A stretch of DNA of 64,000 bases from positions 1,550,001 to 1,614,000 of the forward strand of contig CM075102.1 of NCBI GenBank assembly GCA_037576195.1, written 5' to 3'. The translations under genes and the position numbers were made by a program. The notes under the pieces are model-generated. The model was not told where the DNA came from, did not search any database, and saw only the letters and a program-made list of their open reading frames with translations. Positions 52,001 to 63,985 of the stretch are shown one piece after another. The DNA comes from Phytoseiulus persimilis (lineage: Eukaryota > Arthropoda > Arachnida > Mesostigmata > Phytoseiidae). Each line of letters starts with the position of its first letter. Position 1 is the first letter of the stretch.

Positions 52001-55000
52001 GCTCATGGACGCCGACTCCATCGGGCTCTGAATTCATGGGAAATTGCGGTTCCAGTGAGTCCTTCGAGAAGCTGCGATTTCGCGAAGCCGCATAACGTAT
52101 CTGATCGAGACGTGCGTGTTCCCACGCAAAATTTTGTCGATGATGTTTCGAATTGAAAGCCCCTCCAGGATGGACAGAAATTCGGTCTTGGAATTTCCCG
52201 GAATTCCGCTTGAAAGCGATGACGGCTCCGATCCGCCCCTATCGGTCCACTCTTCACTTTTTCAGCTTCTTTTTCTCGATCTCTCTAATCGCGCGGCCGA
52301 TACCTGGACGAGAAGTCGGAAGTTTCGAGAAGGAGGACGATCTCACTCGAAAGTCTGAGCTCAGTAACGAAATCCGTGCCTGCCTGCCGGGCCGACTTTC
52401 GTCAAAGCCAACGCACCGAAACAGAGTTGTGTCCTTCACTTCTCAATTACTGGCCTCTTAACCCTCCCGAGCGGAGCACTCGTGGAGGAGCCCCCGCGCG
52501 GGACGACTGTTGGACTCGGAGTTCCCGCGCACTCGTCGTGAAGTCTAGTGCTCGTGTGTCTCTCTGTAGAGTCGAATTTGTCGAATCTCGGAGTGAGTCA
52601 AGTCTTCGTTTATTGGATGGGCCTCGAGAGGGAACGAGCGATCTCAGTGGACTTTACGATCTTGTCCCGACTCGGGTCGGGATGCATAACTTCGCGCAGC
52701 CGCGCATCGACAACGTCGTTTCGATCGCTGCTCTCGATCAATGATAACACACAGCTGATGCTTCCCGTTCCTTGACTGTCCCGATTGCCAGCGCGCTGAT
52801 CGAACTATCGGGAATCTCAAAGCAATTTTTCCTTTCGCAGGAGTCTTGGCTTTCAACAAGATGTTCTAATGCACAACGGCTACCAGTCGGATCAGAGCGA
52901 GGGGACATCCGAGGGACCTGGGAGTCCGGGCCTCCGCGACCCTCGTGATGAGCTCTGTAAGGATCTCAAAGGGCTCTCGAAAGGACAGGCGAAGCTCTGT
53001 CTCTTGTACGAGGATCATATGCCGCACGTCGGGCGAGGCGCGCTCATGGGAGTCGAAGAATGCCAGTACCAGTTCCGCGAGATGAAATGGAACTGCTCCA
53101 CGACCACAGACGACACCGTTTTCGGAGCTGTCTTAAATTACGGTTAGTAGCGAGTTTCTTTGCCGGAGCTCCCGAATCCTGGGAGTCCGGCCGGAGGGGT
53201 GCACGCGCGAGCTGCACCACGTGGCCGACAAAGTTCGGCATGTATGCAATCTCGTCGGACTTTGCGATGAACAGTTCCGGTTATCTATCTCAGATAAGTG
53301 AATCCGTGACCCGGTGCTAGGCGGAGCGTGGTCAGGATGTGTCCGACGGAGACTTCCGAAGGCTGGTTGCTGCGTGCGAATGAGTGAACACGGTGCGAGA
53401 ATTCGCACAGCCACCGATCACGCAGGCTGGCGGCTAAGCGAGTCGACAGACGGACGCACTGGGAGAAAGAACCGAACTTCTTTGTGGGAATGCCCTTGCG
53501 GCGGCCGAGAGAGGTGCTGCTATAAAAATACTCGAATTTTTGCTGCACTGGGCCTCAACTATAACTCAACGCCCCTCCGCGCGAAGTTTAGTTCGGTGCG
53601 AGCTGTTGAAATCGAGCAGGGGCGACAACTCCGCGGGCAGCATGCGGCTTCACTGCCCTCGATTCCAACAACAGTGGAGGCGCCGCAATATGGATGAGAT
53701 GGAAGGCTTACTAAACCCGACAATAGTGAGCATCGGTTTCCCTTTCTGACAGCAGCTCCTGTGTGGTTGGTCAGGGAGAAGCACCTTGATGGCCATCGTG
53801 AGCGAGCGGTCACATCATTAGGGTATTACATAGTCTGAGTCAGCTGCTATTAAAGCTGAACGCTCCGAATAGCCCGACTCAGATTATGACATGAGTCACT
53901 TCTACCGCGGACGGGCGGGCAGGCGGGCGGGCGGGCGCCGGGTAGTCAGCGGGCAGGCGGGCGGGCGGGTGGAAGACATGGGGCGTGGGGCAAGTTTCGG
54001 GTCGCGAACATCGTCTTCCTCTTGTGGAGATGCTCATATTCAATAAACAGCGTGAAATGCTCCTTCACAAGTTTCCATTTGGTCTTCCGTCGAGTGAGGC
54101 TCCCCCGACGGGACGTTGTTGTTGTCCGGGCTTGAATGGCCACCGACAATGAGGGAACATCTCGCAAAAAATTCTGAGTCTAATTCCTCTTTCGAAACAT
54201 CTCGATGGCTTCCGAGAACGCCGGGGCACGGATAGCGGCAAGGAAAAGTCTTCCCGTCGAGAGGAGTTGTCGCCAACTTCAGACTGCTGTCCTCTTCCTT
54301 TTGTTCGTTCGTTCGTTCGTTCTTGACAACTCAGACATTGTCGCAAGTCCGCCCCAAACCGCAATTGAGAGTTCGAAGTGGATGTGGAAAGAAACAACCG
54401 AATCTGTCGGAGTGCAACAATTAAACAGAAGGAATCAATCGCTTCCGGTCGGGCGCAGATCCAGGAGAACCCGGGTCGCGACGAAAGTTCTAAAACCCCC
54501 CCAAGTGGTACGAGGTGGCTCAGATAATTCGGGAAACCGTTGCGAAAATAAAAGTGCGGGTGTAAGGGACACGGGGCGCCGAAAACTAAGGACAGCACTG
54601 CGTCAGGGAAACGGCGGAGACTCTGAAAAGTCATTGCGAAAACGGAAATCGTCAACACTGGATACCGGTGCAAACAGACGCCAACTAATGTCATGTTTCA
54701 GGAAGTAAGGAAACCGCTTTCGCTCACGCGATATCTGCGGCCGGGGTCGTTCACACAGTTGCACGCGCATGCAGAGACGGCAACCTGCAGAGCTGCGGTT
54801 GCTCCAACGAGGATCGACCGGGCAACCTTCACAAGGAATGGATCTGGGGAGGATGCGGTGATAACATCGCTTACGGTTATCGGTGAGTTCGTACATCTTT
54901 TTCCTACCTAGTGAGAAATTTCTGGATTCGACCCCGACTGTGGTCTTCTGTTCTGTCGCTTCACGATGGGAGAGCTAACTGCAAACGCATGGATCACCGT

Positions 55001-58000
55001 CTGGATGAGAACTCAATGGTTTTCTCTTCCGAAGATTCACGGAGGGCTTCGTCGATCTTCCTGAACGTGAGAGGAAATTCCCGAAGAACTCGGTAGATCA
55101 AGGCAAGAAACTAATGAATCTCCACAACAACGAGGTCGGACGACGGGTGAGCGATCTTTGGGATACTTACCTAACTTCTCGTGCTCGGGCTGATCTTTAG
55201 TTACAGTTGGTCTCTTTCCTCGTGGTTCCAACTCCTCCCGGTCAGAAAGTTTGCCCATTGTGAGGGAATCACGACAGAGAGAGAGAGAGAGAGGTAGATA
55301 AATAGTGAGAGAGAAGAGAGAGGGGAGGGAAGATCCCTGAAGCAAGCATTGATCTGAATTGATGGCGCGTCGTCGACCGATCACTGAGTCTCTGGCGAGG
55401 AAAATCTGTGAAAGTCCTGATTCTTGGCATCTGGTCGCATTGCTCGAGCCATCGGGCAAACGAACAATCAGTCGAAGGAGCGGACAGATAGATGGATGGA
55501 CGAGCCGCTGTTGATTCTTTCTACCAGAGCTGTTAACCTCTGCTGACGTTGAGAACAAACGGCTCGGTCTTTGCACTGCGCGCCGTTAATAAAGACAGAT
55601 CGCGATTGAGACTGTCGGCCAAGCCTCTCCTTGACACTTGGCTGGCAGCCCCACTGGCCAGCGGGATGCTTTCCTCTCGGAGTCGCCGGTTACTCGCTCG
55701 ATCGCCCAAACCCGCCGCCGAAACTTATCGCTAGGGACAATGTAAGTTGATCGTCGTCGTAGTTGTGGCCGTCATCCGGGGGAAACAGATGATCGTGTTC
55801 GCCGCGGAAGTTCTGATTGTCCGACCGGTGCAAGATTAAATTACCTACGGATAACGAGCGGCTCGGGGAGACTCCCCTCCGATCTCGGACTTGGAATGGA
55901 CCTAAATTAATTTCGACTCGTGCCCGACACCGGTCGGGAGCTCTGTTCTCAACTGGCCCGGCGAGCTTCCCTCGGCCCGATGGACAGGATTCCCTCGCGA
56001 TCCTTTCATTCCTCTTCTGCGAAGCTCCTTCAGGGAGCCTGGGATTCGGTTCGCTTGATGCCACGACCTTCGCCAAACCTCGGAACTATCGCTTGGCTTA
56101 CCGTTTCTCAGATGAGAAGCAGCGAGCGATCGAGCTGAAACGGACGAACCGAACCTCGAGCGAGTGGAGAATCGGGAGAGGGAAAAGTCGCCGCGAGTTC
56201 CACGATCGTCTGTATCATGGTGGTCCAAGTGTAAATTGCCGAAGCAATTCAGAAAACTCGAAGAATGCATAATCATTATGCTGCGTGGGATCGAGGCTGC
56301 GGGAGTTCCCGCCGCATCGTGATTTGATTCCATTGTGTAATAGTGTTGATACTTCTGCCACGTTCTCTGTCGCTCGTCGACTCCTTCAGTTTGCTATTTC
56401 AAACCCACGTCCGCTGCTGATGGGCTGGGAGCAACCACGTCTCGACGACGGGCTGCATGGATTTGAGAACAAACGAAGGCAGTGATGATTGAGCCGCAGC
56501 CAAGCTCCGCGTCGGAGATTACGAATTACTCATCGGCTCTGTTCCATGATCTCACTCCTCGATGTGGAGGAGCGATCGCTCGAAACGGTCCCAACGAAAA
56601 TGAATAGATCAGAATCTCCCCTACTGTCATCGGGTCGTTCCCGGCGTTCTGCAGTATTGCCTCAGCCGTATCGCCGGAGGGAACCCAGATGTGGCCTCTC
56701 TGTGGTAGAGTTAGATCGAATCAAGAAGTCATTACGGCGTGTTCTCACTAATTCACAGCGGACACTATTAGGCGAGCGACGATCGGTTGTTCTGATGCTT
56801 TTTTCGTTGGTGCATCACCTTGTCTAGCTGGTCGTAGTTGGAGCGAACAAACCGAACCAGGAATCGAATACACTCTGATTCTGATGCAAGAAATCCATAT
56901 CAAGAAACTCGGTGGAGCCTGCCGCGAGATTTAGCTCTCTTCGAGATCAGGGCAGGGGCTGCCGTTTTCGATATCGGTTCCGGTCGTTCCGAGATTTGAG
57001 CGGCGGAAGAGAAAACCGGACGATAGCGCAAGGCTCCTGAATTTCACTCAAACCGAATTTTCGAGAAGCGTGTGGGCCACCGAACTCCTGCTGTTCAGTT
57101 GGAGAGTCCTGACAAACTATGCTTCCTATCCCTCCCGCTCGCCCAGGATGGATCTCGCATATTTTCCCGGATTTTGCCCGAATTTTTCGATTCGAACGCG
57201 TTCGGATCCAAAGCAAGGAGTGCTAACGGTCTGAAACCGCTGCTTCCCCGCATCTATTCTAAATCAAGAAGTTCTCCACTCTCCCGCTCCCGACGGGTTC
57301 TACGTTTCTTGTCGGTATCGGTTCTCGTAACATCATTCCGGAAATCAGGTTGTTAGAAAGCAAGAAAATCTCCTCGGCGACCCCGCAGCCCAGGTTATTG
57401 AGAATAACGTCTGGCGCTCTGTTTCCGGGTGAGCGATGCCTGAAGTGCCGGAAAATGCTGCTCGTCCCTAATTCAGGAATGAGGCCTATTGGTTCCCCGT
57501 CCATCTATTTGCATTGAACGAGACGAACCATTGGATAGTGAATAGATCTATGCGCACCGTTTGATTCGTTGGGGGTGCTTTGCGGTATGAAGCGGCACGA
57601 GGCGAAGGTTCAAAATTTGCGGTTGGCGAAAAAGATATCGGTTGCTGCACTCTACCCACACAGCCTCAAAACGGAGCAAGTGAGGGGCCTATCCCATCTC
57701 CCATGATCGCTTTCTTCCCTGGGGCTTCCGTGGATGGTTCACGTGGATGAAATATGTTAACCCCAAGCCCGAAGCCATTTTTCTTGAGTTCGAGCTCGTT
57801 TAGCCATCAAGCGAGCCAGCCGACGAGTCAGTCAGTCTGCAATTCCTTCAGGTTTCGTATCGGGCGGCAAGTGCGATGCGCTGCTTCATTCAGGGAGCTG
57901 CGCCCTTCAAAAATAGAAAGAGATAGATGATGTTGCTTATGAATACTTGCAAACGATGCAACATCACTTGGGTTTCTTTAAGAGAAAAAAAAACCCTCTC

Positions 58001-60631
58001 CCTCGACGGCATCTGCCTTGAGGCCAACAGCATGGATGAATGAAGCCGAATGCTTTGCAAGATCCTCCTGTCTGACAGGCTCTCCCCAGGTATGAATGCA
58101 AGGGACTTCTTCGCGGGGAATTTCCGAACTCCTCGCCGGATGTTTCTCGAGCGACCAAAAGTAGAGACTGTTAAGGTGGTCAAACGACTTGGGACAGCTA
58201 GGGCCCGGACGTTCCCAAACTCTGCAAGTGGCTTAGCTCGGGGTGTGTTGCCGTTTTCCCTCGACTCGTCTCCAACCCTCGATGAATTTTCAGCGCACGC
58301 CACAAGCGGATCAAGGCGACAATGTACGCGGGCGCGGGGAACACCTCTCCAGCTCCAGGGAGAAAAGATGAACTTTTCAATTTCGAACTCAATAATTCTC
58401 TGTACCGCGGACGCGTAGTGGGCGCAGACAAGAAGATGCTCCGTCTCCCCGGGTCGGTGCCGTGTTCGGCAAGTTTCGACCTCGATCCCGATCTTCGTAA
58501 TACACGACGTCGGATCGTTTCGATCGAGGTGGGACTCTTCCTGGTTTTCGGGCTATCGGAACAACAACCGCCGGCGATCGCATCCAATCGCCGGCCAAAT
58601 ATTTGCGGAGTCAGATGCGATTTCCGAGTGCGCACTTGTGACTGCGCTCTGGATGATCAGCGAATGGTGATTTTCTGTTAGCGGAATCCTCGGGGTAAGT
58701 CGATGAAGCAAATCGGAACAAGCTTACACAAAATGGATTATGTAATGCCGGCCGCCGTATGTGCTCGTCGCAAACAAGATCGCTCGCCAGGCCGTCCGTC
58801 CGCCCGCCGACTTCTCTTCCAGGGAAGGAGACGAAGACATACGAATAAGTGTAATGGCTTTTATCGAGCCGAGATCATCTGGGGCGTAATTTGTAGATCC
58901 CATCAAAATCGCCGATCACGAAAATGACGGACCGGTCGGTTCTGTACGACGGGGTTCAGGTTATAATTTGGACGAGCGAGCCGAGGCTTCACCTCCAACC
59001 GGTGCCACTGACCGAACGACCGACCAACCGATCGCCCGGACATAGAAAATCAGCGGTAGCACATGAGCTTTCTCATGGGCTGAGCGATCGTTGACTCGGC
59101 TTCCATAACTGATATCCAATTCCAAAGCTGTGCTCGCGACAGAAAAAAACCCTGTTCGGAAAAACCGAAGCCTCCTCGAAAGGCCGAGCGACTCCGACGA
59201 CAATCTGGCAAGGTAACGAGACCCTCACCGAAACGGCTGCAAGTGCAGTCCAGAAAATTGACATGAACGAGTCGAAATTAGAGCTGAGAACGATTGGAGA
59301 TCTTTCGCGGTTTTTGAGCTCCCGCGAATGTCAAAAATACCAAAATCTCAGAACCCTGGCGGGCATGAAGACCGAGGAGGTGAGAGATCCGAGTGGAGTT
59401 TGGTTCGGGTGATGCTTCCATTTCGCGCTTAAGCGGGAGCACTCCGTCATTAATGATCTGTTTTGTTTCAATTTTTTTGATTCCCCGTCCCCGTAGATGG
59501 GCTCACCGAGTTCAGCTAGATTTTGAGATTGAAGTCCTGTCTAGCGTCAGTGAAGAAGGATTACTTCTTAATAGATCTTCGCGCACGCCGTCGCAGCGGC
59601 CCCCGCGTCGGCAAAACAAGGGTGCCGGCCGCAGATCTCGAAAATTTATTATTAGTCTGGGAGAAGCTGTTTCCTGTTCTCCTTCTCGAAGAATCATCTA
59701 CCGATTGAGTGCGAGGTGTTCCGCGCGACCCCCGAGAGTGTGGTTTCGCTCAATCGGTTCGGAAGCAGCGACCAAGGCCGCAGCAAGCTTCACGGGTCAC
59801 GGCACCGACTCGGACGAAGGGATAAATCCACGAACGGGAATTAACGGAAGTCGCCGGTGGCGATATGAATCGAAACGTTTTCAATGAGCAGAGGAAAACT
59901 CGTCTTTCAGGCTGTCATCCGCGCGATGCGGTTGACGTGCAAGTGCCATGGAGTGTCCGGGTCATGCTCAGTCATAACCTGTTGGAAACAACTCTCACCG
60001 TTCCGCTCTGTCGGCGAACAGATTCGGAGCAAGTACGAACTCGCAACGCAAGTCAAGCTGAATCGAAGAGGACGACTCCAGGTCAGTACCTAGACCGCTT
60101 TGCTGGCCTACGAACCGGTTTCCCGAAGACGGAAACGATCCTTTAGTAATACATGAAGTGGACGATACGGGAGCTCCCGATCAGTTGCGGAAACGCATGA
60201 CGACGACGTTTCTCGTTCAAGGTTCGATCGAAGAGACATGTTCGCACCCCTACAGCTGACGACCTGATATTCTTGCAACAAAGCCCCGACTACTGCACTT
60301 TCAACACGACCGCAGGATCGTTCGGCACCAAAGGCAGGAAATGCAACAAAGATTCAAATGGTAAGGAAACGTGACTACCGCAAACGGGCCCGAGCTTCTA
60401 TTCAACTTCGATGAAATACCGAGCCACTTCATGACCCTCTCTGACTTTTCTTCCCTGATCTGTTGTTTTCCCTCCACAGGACCTGACGGCTGTAACCACA
60501 TGTGCTGCGGCAGAGGTTACACGACGAAGCGCGTCAAGGTCAAAGAGAGATGCAAATGCAAGTTCCAGTGGTGTTGCTACGTCGAATGCAAAACTTGCAC
60601 GAAGATCGTCGAGATGACCACCTGTAAATAA
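37069..60631 (+). CDS. Wnt5: Wnt secreted signalling protein, probably Wnt5; seven coding exons
   Basis: Coding exons are 37069-37127, 52841-53142, 54702-54882, 55035-55146, 59911-60081, 60222-60360 and 60480-60631. Phases agree throughout (2,1,2,0,0,1), giving 371 residues. Exon 1 encodes a signal peptide. The mature part has exactly 24 cysteines, the canonical Wnt number, including the C-terminal MCCGRGY and WCCYVEC blocks. The palmitoleoylated serine needed for secretion and Frizzled binding is Ser234 in [11 protein letters not shown]-glycosylation sites are NCST and NTT. The Wnt5 call rests on a WLSLG-like start, [40 protein letters not shown] and [13 protein letters not shown], all closer to Wnt5 than to other subfamilies as I remember them. 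Wnt5 usually acts in beta-catenin-independent signalling through Ryk/Ror/Frizzled in axon guidance and cell movement. Introns are 15713, 1559, 152, 4764, 140 and 119 bp. Wnt identity is essentially certain; Wnt5 is likely. Confidence 0.93.
37188..37208. repeat. (CGT)7 microsatellite at the start of Wnt intron 1
   Basis: Seven perfect CGT triplets begin 60 bases inside the first intron. Likely length-polymorphic; no other role is visible. Confidence 0.9.
46777..46792. repeat. (CAGT)4 microsatellite, decaying into GGTC/GGTT words
   Basis: Four perfect CAGT units inside Wnt intron 1. They are followed to about 46812 by degenerate tetranucleotides of the same type. Confidence 0.8.
47133..47312 (+). 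CDS. Possible 59-residue small protein, unrecognised, nested in Wnt intron 1
   Basis: The frame runs from ATG at 47133 to TAG at 47310-47312. Unlike most frames here it is poor in Ser and Arg. It starts with basic and hydrophobic residues ([14 protein letters not shown]), has a mildly hydrophobic middle ([12 protein letters not shown]) and ends in an amphipathic, acidic, Gln/Glu-rich tail ([15 protein letters not shown]). That layout resembles small mitochondrial or membrane micropeptides, but I cannot match it to a family. A stop lies six codons upstream of the ATG. No promoter or poly(A) signal is evident, and a minus-strand frame over the same region is also open. By length alone it could be chance. 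Confidence 0.2.
   Translation: MRSFLKEVLALVGRQNRIHTGVLSGIAVPHIFNRTFALDWLQSFQEQAQKIEEDETEAQ
53911..53972. repeat. G-rich GGGC/GGCA tract in Wnt intron 2
   Basis: Two blocks of repeated GGGC and GGCA words are separated by a short spacer. At least eight runs of three G lie within about 60 bases, enough to allow a G-quadruplex on the plus strand (on the nascent Wnt transcript). Confidence 0.85.
54303..54322. repeat. (GTTC)5 microsatellite in Wnt intron 2
   Basis: Five perfect GTTC units. No other signal is attached. Confidence 0.9.
55276..55293. repeat. (AG)9 microsatellite in Wnt intron 4
   Basis: Nine AG units, 129 bases downstream of the exon 4 donor, within a purine-rich stretch to about 55330. 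Confidence 0.9.
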
Positions 60632-61209
60632 TGTGCTTTGCCGGTCGAATCGGATCGTACGCAAGCGTGCGAGAGCGATGAATGCCGGAGCCTGTATAGC
60701 AGTGCAGAGGCGCGTTCGTCCTGCAGGGAGAAACACGTATTTATTTGCCACACTTACGAGAGGGCTAGGTATCAAGGACGGCGACGATGACGTCGACGAC
60801 GATGAGAGCAACAAAAATCACAGCGACACAACAACATGTAGATTTGGAGTCACAAGTCGACCCCACTAGGACGGTCGAGCGCGCCAAAGCGATCGCTCAT
60901 CTATCATCTACTGCCATCGTGCTTTTTCAAAAATCACATGCGTACGAGCAGAACATGTCATGTAGACGAACATACATTTATATGATTACATATTCAATCA
61001 GAACATCGTCGGAAATGTTGCAAGATCCTCGGAGACGACGTGTCGAACGAAAGTAGACGATCGGATCCTCGGTCGGATGGCGGGTAGGCCGACGATGACG
61101 GACAATCGGACGGGGTCCCGCCTCCTTAACAAGTCATGCTGTAGCCTCACCATCTTCAACTCATCTCTACTTCACGTCTTTACTAGATCGTAGAAGCGTA
61201 CCAATGATC

Positions 61210-61215
61210 AATAAA
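61210..61215 (+). terminator. Candidate poly(A) signal of the Wnt gene
   Basis: AATAAA about 580 bases beyond the Wnt stop codon is the first clear consensus signal downstream. It would give a 3' UTR of about 0.6 kb. Confidence 0.4.
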
Positions 61216-62159
61216 CTTGGATGCGATCTCCCTCCCTTTAACGGCGTGTTTTCCTTCTCCTCGCAAGACGCCCACCGTGATACGAACTGTGTGCGAGATT
61301 GTGAGAGACTTCCGCGTTCGCGTTCCGCTTGTCCTTCGTAATATGCCAGAGCGATGGTTATGTAAGAAGCTCTGGGGAATTTCGGATCCGGTCCTCCATT
61401 TTGTTTTCCGAGCTCTGTCACGTGTAGCGCGCAGAGGGTCACGTCACTCGGCGGCGTGGGCCTTATTCCCGTCCGAAGGAGTGAGAGTCACGCCGAGACC
61501 ACGGTCCTATCGTTGCTCTCCAGTGTGAGCTATTATTTTCGCAAGAGAAACTCGTCTACAGGATTCGAATACGGAGTTGAGCAGTTCTGGCTTCTCTCTC
61601 TGTAATCCCTTCTAGATTTTCATCAGGTCGAGTCCACCGTGATAAACTCGAGTAGACGAACGATGAATGCGCGGATGCTTGTGTTCACTGTGTACGTGCG
61701 GCTTCCTTGGACAATAGTGTGGACGTGATGACGGCGGCCTGCTGAGCCTGCTGAGAGTAGATTTTCATGGTCCGAGAATCGCGCTCACCGGTTATATCGA
61801 GAATTCCAGAGCAAAAAAGTTAGAGCGGGGTAGATGACGTGGAATGACGCTCTAGAGGCCAGGTCAGCCGGAAGGGGGTGGATTCGAGTTCGAATCCGAG
61901 TTTAAAATCAAACTACAGAGGAACTTGGTGGTTTATGTGAAGTTGCAAGGAGTGAATAAGGGGTTAGTATTCTTTCACCCGAAAAACTTGTTCAAGATTC
62001 CAGTGTTCCGCCATCACGTCCATTTAAAGTGGAGCATGAGGTAGGAGAGCACGGGAGCTCTTTGAAAGCAGTCGCCTTCCGTTCGAGGCCTTACGTCAGG
62101 GTTTCCAGTGTTCCCATACTTCCCGGGCGAAAGCAATGTATTCCCGGGCGGCGGATATC

Positions 62160-62176
62160 GGGGGGGGGGGGGGGGG
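62160..62176. repeat. Poly(G) run of 17
   Basis: Seventeen uninterrupted G bases. A run this long is unusual in an arthropod genome. It can form G-quadruplexes and is a common site of sequencing or assembly length error. Confidence 0.85.
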
Positions 62177-63734
62177 AGCAGTGAAGCGCAGCGGAAAAAT
62201 GTTGGAGCGACCATGCAAACAAGTCATCCTTTGGAGAAGCTCTGAACGTCCCGCGGATTACAGAGTGCAACTCCGTTGAGGGGTTTCCGAACAGTTATTT
62301 TCCTGGAGAATGTAATGTGATTACAGAGCAAGCGTACCGGCGCCGTCAGAGACAGAGCTGTGGAAGGGGAACTGGGCAGCAACGATGGAGAATCCCCCCA
62401 CGCGTCAACGAGATATTTCAGGTCCGACAACACGTAGGGTGTTTGGATCAGAGTCCCTCGCGACACTATCATGAGCTGTTTTCTTGCAATGTGAAAAAAA
62501 CCTTCCCGTTTTGTCGACGAGGGCTGGAAAACTCGGCGAGTCTCATGGATCACTCGGTCGGTCCCTTTGATTTTCCGCGTGCAATGCATACAAGAGAAGG
62601 AATGCATGTTGGTCTCTTGATGCTGGTGACATTCTGTTTGCTGGCGGCGATCATCGACACATTCTTCCTCCTCCGTTGAATGAGCATCTGGGCCATAATC
62701 TGACAACCGTGGGGCCGACGGGTTTGACCACGTCGAGGAACGCGACAGAAGGTAAGGGGCACAGGAGGCCCGTGTGCCCCCTCTGTGTAAATGATCTGAG
62801 ACCCTTCCGGAACTGTGAGACGGACGAGCAGCGTTCCCTGCGGTATCGGAGTAAAAATGGCCCGAAATCGTTGTCGGAGGATACTCCAGAAGGCAAACAT
62901 TGTTGGTCTCGATATTCAACAACCCATACAGAAACATGACAGCGTGAAAGTCTAACATTCAATCTTTGCAAGGAGGATGTGATGTTTATGAACTTAAATA
63001 CCGCCGTCTGGGAACCAGTGGTCTGAGCCAGCGAGCGAAGCCACGCGAGCACGCCCCGGTTGAGGCACTGTGAGGCGATTGAGCCCGAGGTGGAGGTCCG
63101 GACGCGGCGCGCGTAGGTTAGGCTGAAACTTTAGAAGATTTGGCGACTGGGCCGGACCTTGATTTTCATGTCTGAGCGAGAACTTCCCACATCGAGTGAT
63201 AGCTCCCGTGACTAGAACGAAGGCTAAAGAATTAGAACGCGTTCTCAAATATTTGGACATACTCGCAGCTCCAATCATTATCATGACCTGCTCGGGTCCA
63301 GTGCTTGTCTTTGATGCTGTCCCCGTCTCAGCGCTTCCTTCCGAACTCTCCGTGGGCGGAGCGGGCGTCCCTCTCAGAGCCCCCGCCCTCATCATAACAA
63401 TGGATGGGAAAGCCGATCTGACGGAACGATGGCGCCGACTTGAGATCAGAAGCCGATCCTGGTACGATGGTACCTCAGTTAGCGAAAAGCATCAAGTAGT
63501 CAACTCGAGGGGCGACATGCGTCCTGGACTGATCAACGGCCGCGAGTCAGGACAAGCTGCAGCAATTTTCTCCGGTGGACCGCCGGGGTAAACGCGCGAG
63601 GGAAGCGTCCGACGTTCTGACGAATGAAGTTCAGAACTCGAGAGGAGAGCCAGAATGAAACTTCGGGAGCTCTATCTGTTGGTGATTCCAATCCGTAAAT
63701 GGAGCGAGTGAGTCGACTAGCGTAGATTGATTCT

Positions 63735-63985
63735 GAAGATCACTCTCTTGGGCGGGATGTAAACTCATCGAACCGGTTACTGGAAACTGCTACGGCTGAG
63801 TGGAGATCTCAGTTGCGTATTGTAGGAGCCCTGCGAACACTCAAAGAGCATTCCGAAATCAACGGGCTGACGATCAACGTAGCGAAGACGGAAGCCATGA
63901 AGTTCGGCAACGGCCGCCCATCATAATCGGGTGACGTGTTTCGACTTGGAAATCAGTGGTCGTTCAGCGGCTTTCCAATCTTAGG
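63735..63985 (+). mobile_element. Decayed non-LTR retrotransposon reverse-transcriptase fragment
   Basis: A plus-strand frame reads SNRLLETATAEW, then a helix, then NGLTINVAKTEAMKFGNGRP before a stop. The GLTINV-KTEAMKFG string is the hallmark block just after the catalytic YADD box in LINE-type reverse transcriptases. The YADD box itself should lie near 63735, but only a shrunken remnant (EDHSL in place of a DDI-LL type box) is seen. After the stop the next conserved part continues with shifts (FRLGNQ, then a GFPILG-like remnant of the F-YLG motif). The copy is a dead 5'- and 3'-truncated fragment cut by the window edge. Clade cannot be assigned. Confidence 0.75.

Larger units (their letters stand above)
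60632..63734. other. Wnt 3' UTR and downstream sequence without a recognised gene
   Basis: The first 0.6 kb is probably Wnt 3' UTR. Beyond that are overlapping frames on both strands (62224-62958 minus, 62317-62679 plus, 63196-63591 plus). One plus frame ends in a strongly hydrophobic stretch near 62600-62680. None has a family motif, and the antisense overlap argues for chance. Confidence 0.4.

Noticed and set aside
58322..58681. 119-codon plus frame in Wnt intron 4
   Set aside because: Composition is moderately protein-like but there is no family motif. Two minus frames overlap it.
62317..62679. Plus frame with a hydrophobic C-terminal stretch resembling a signal peptide
   Set aside because: The stop codon follows directly after the hydrophobic run, no donor site is available, and a longer minus frame overlaps.
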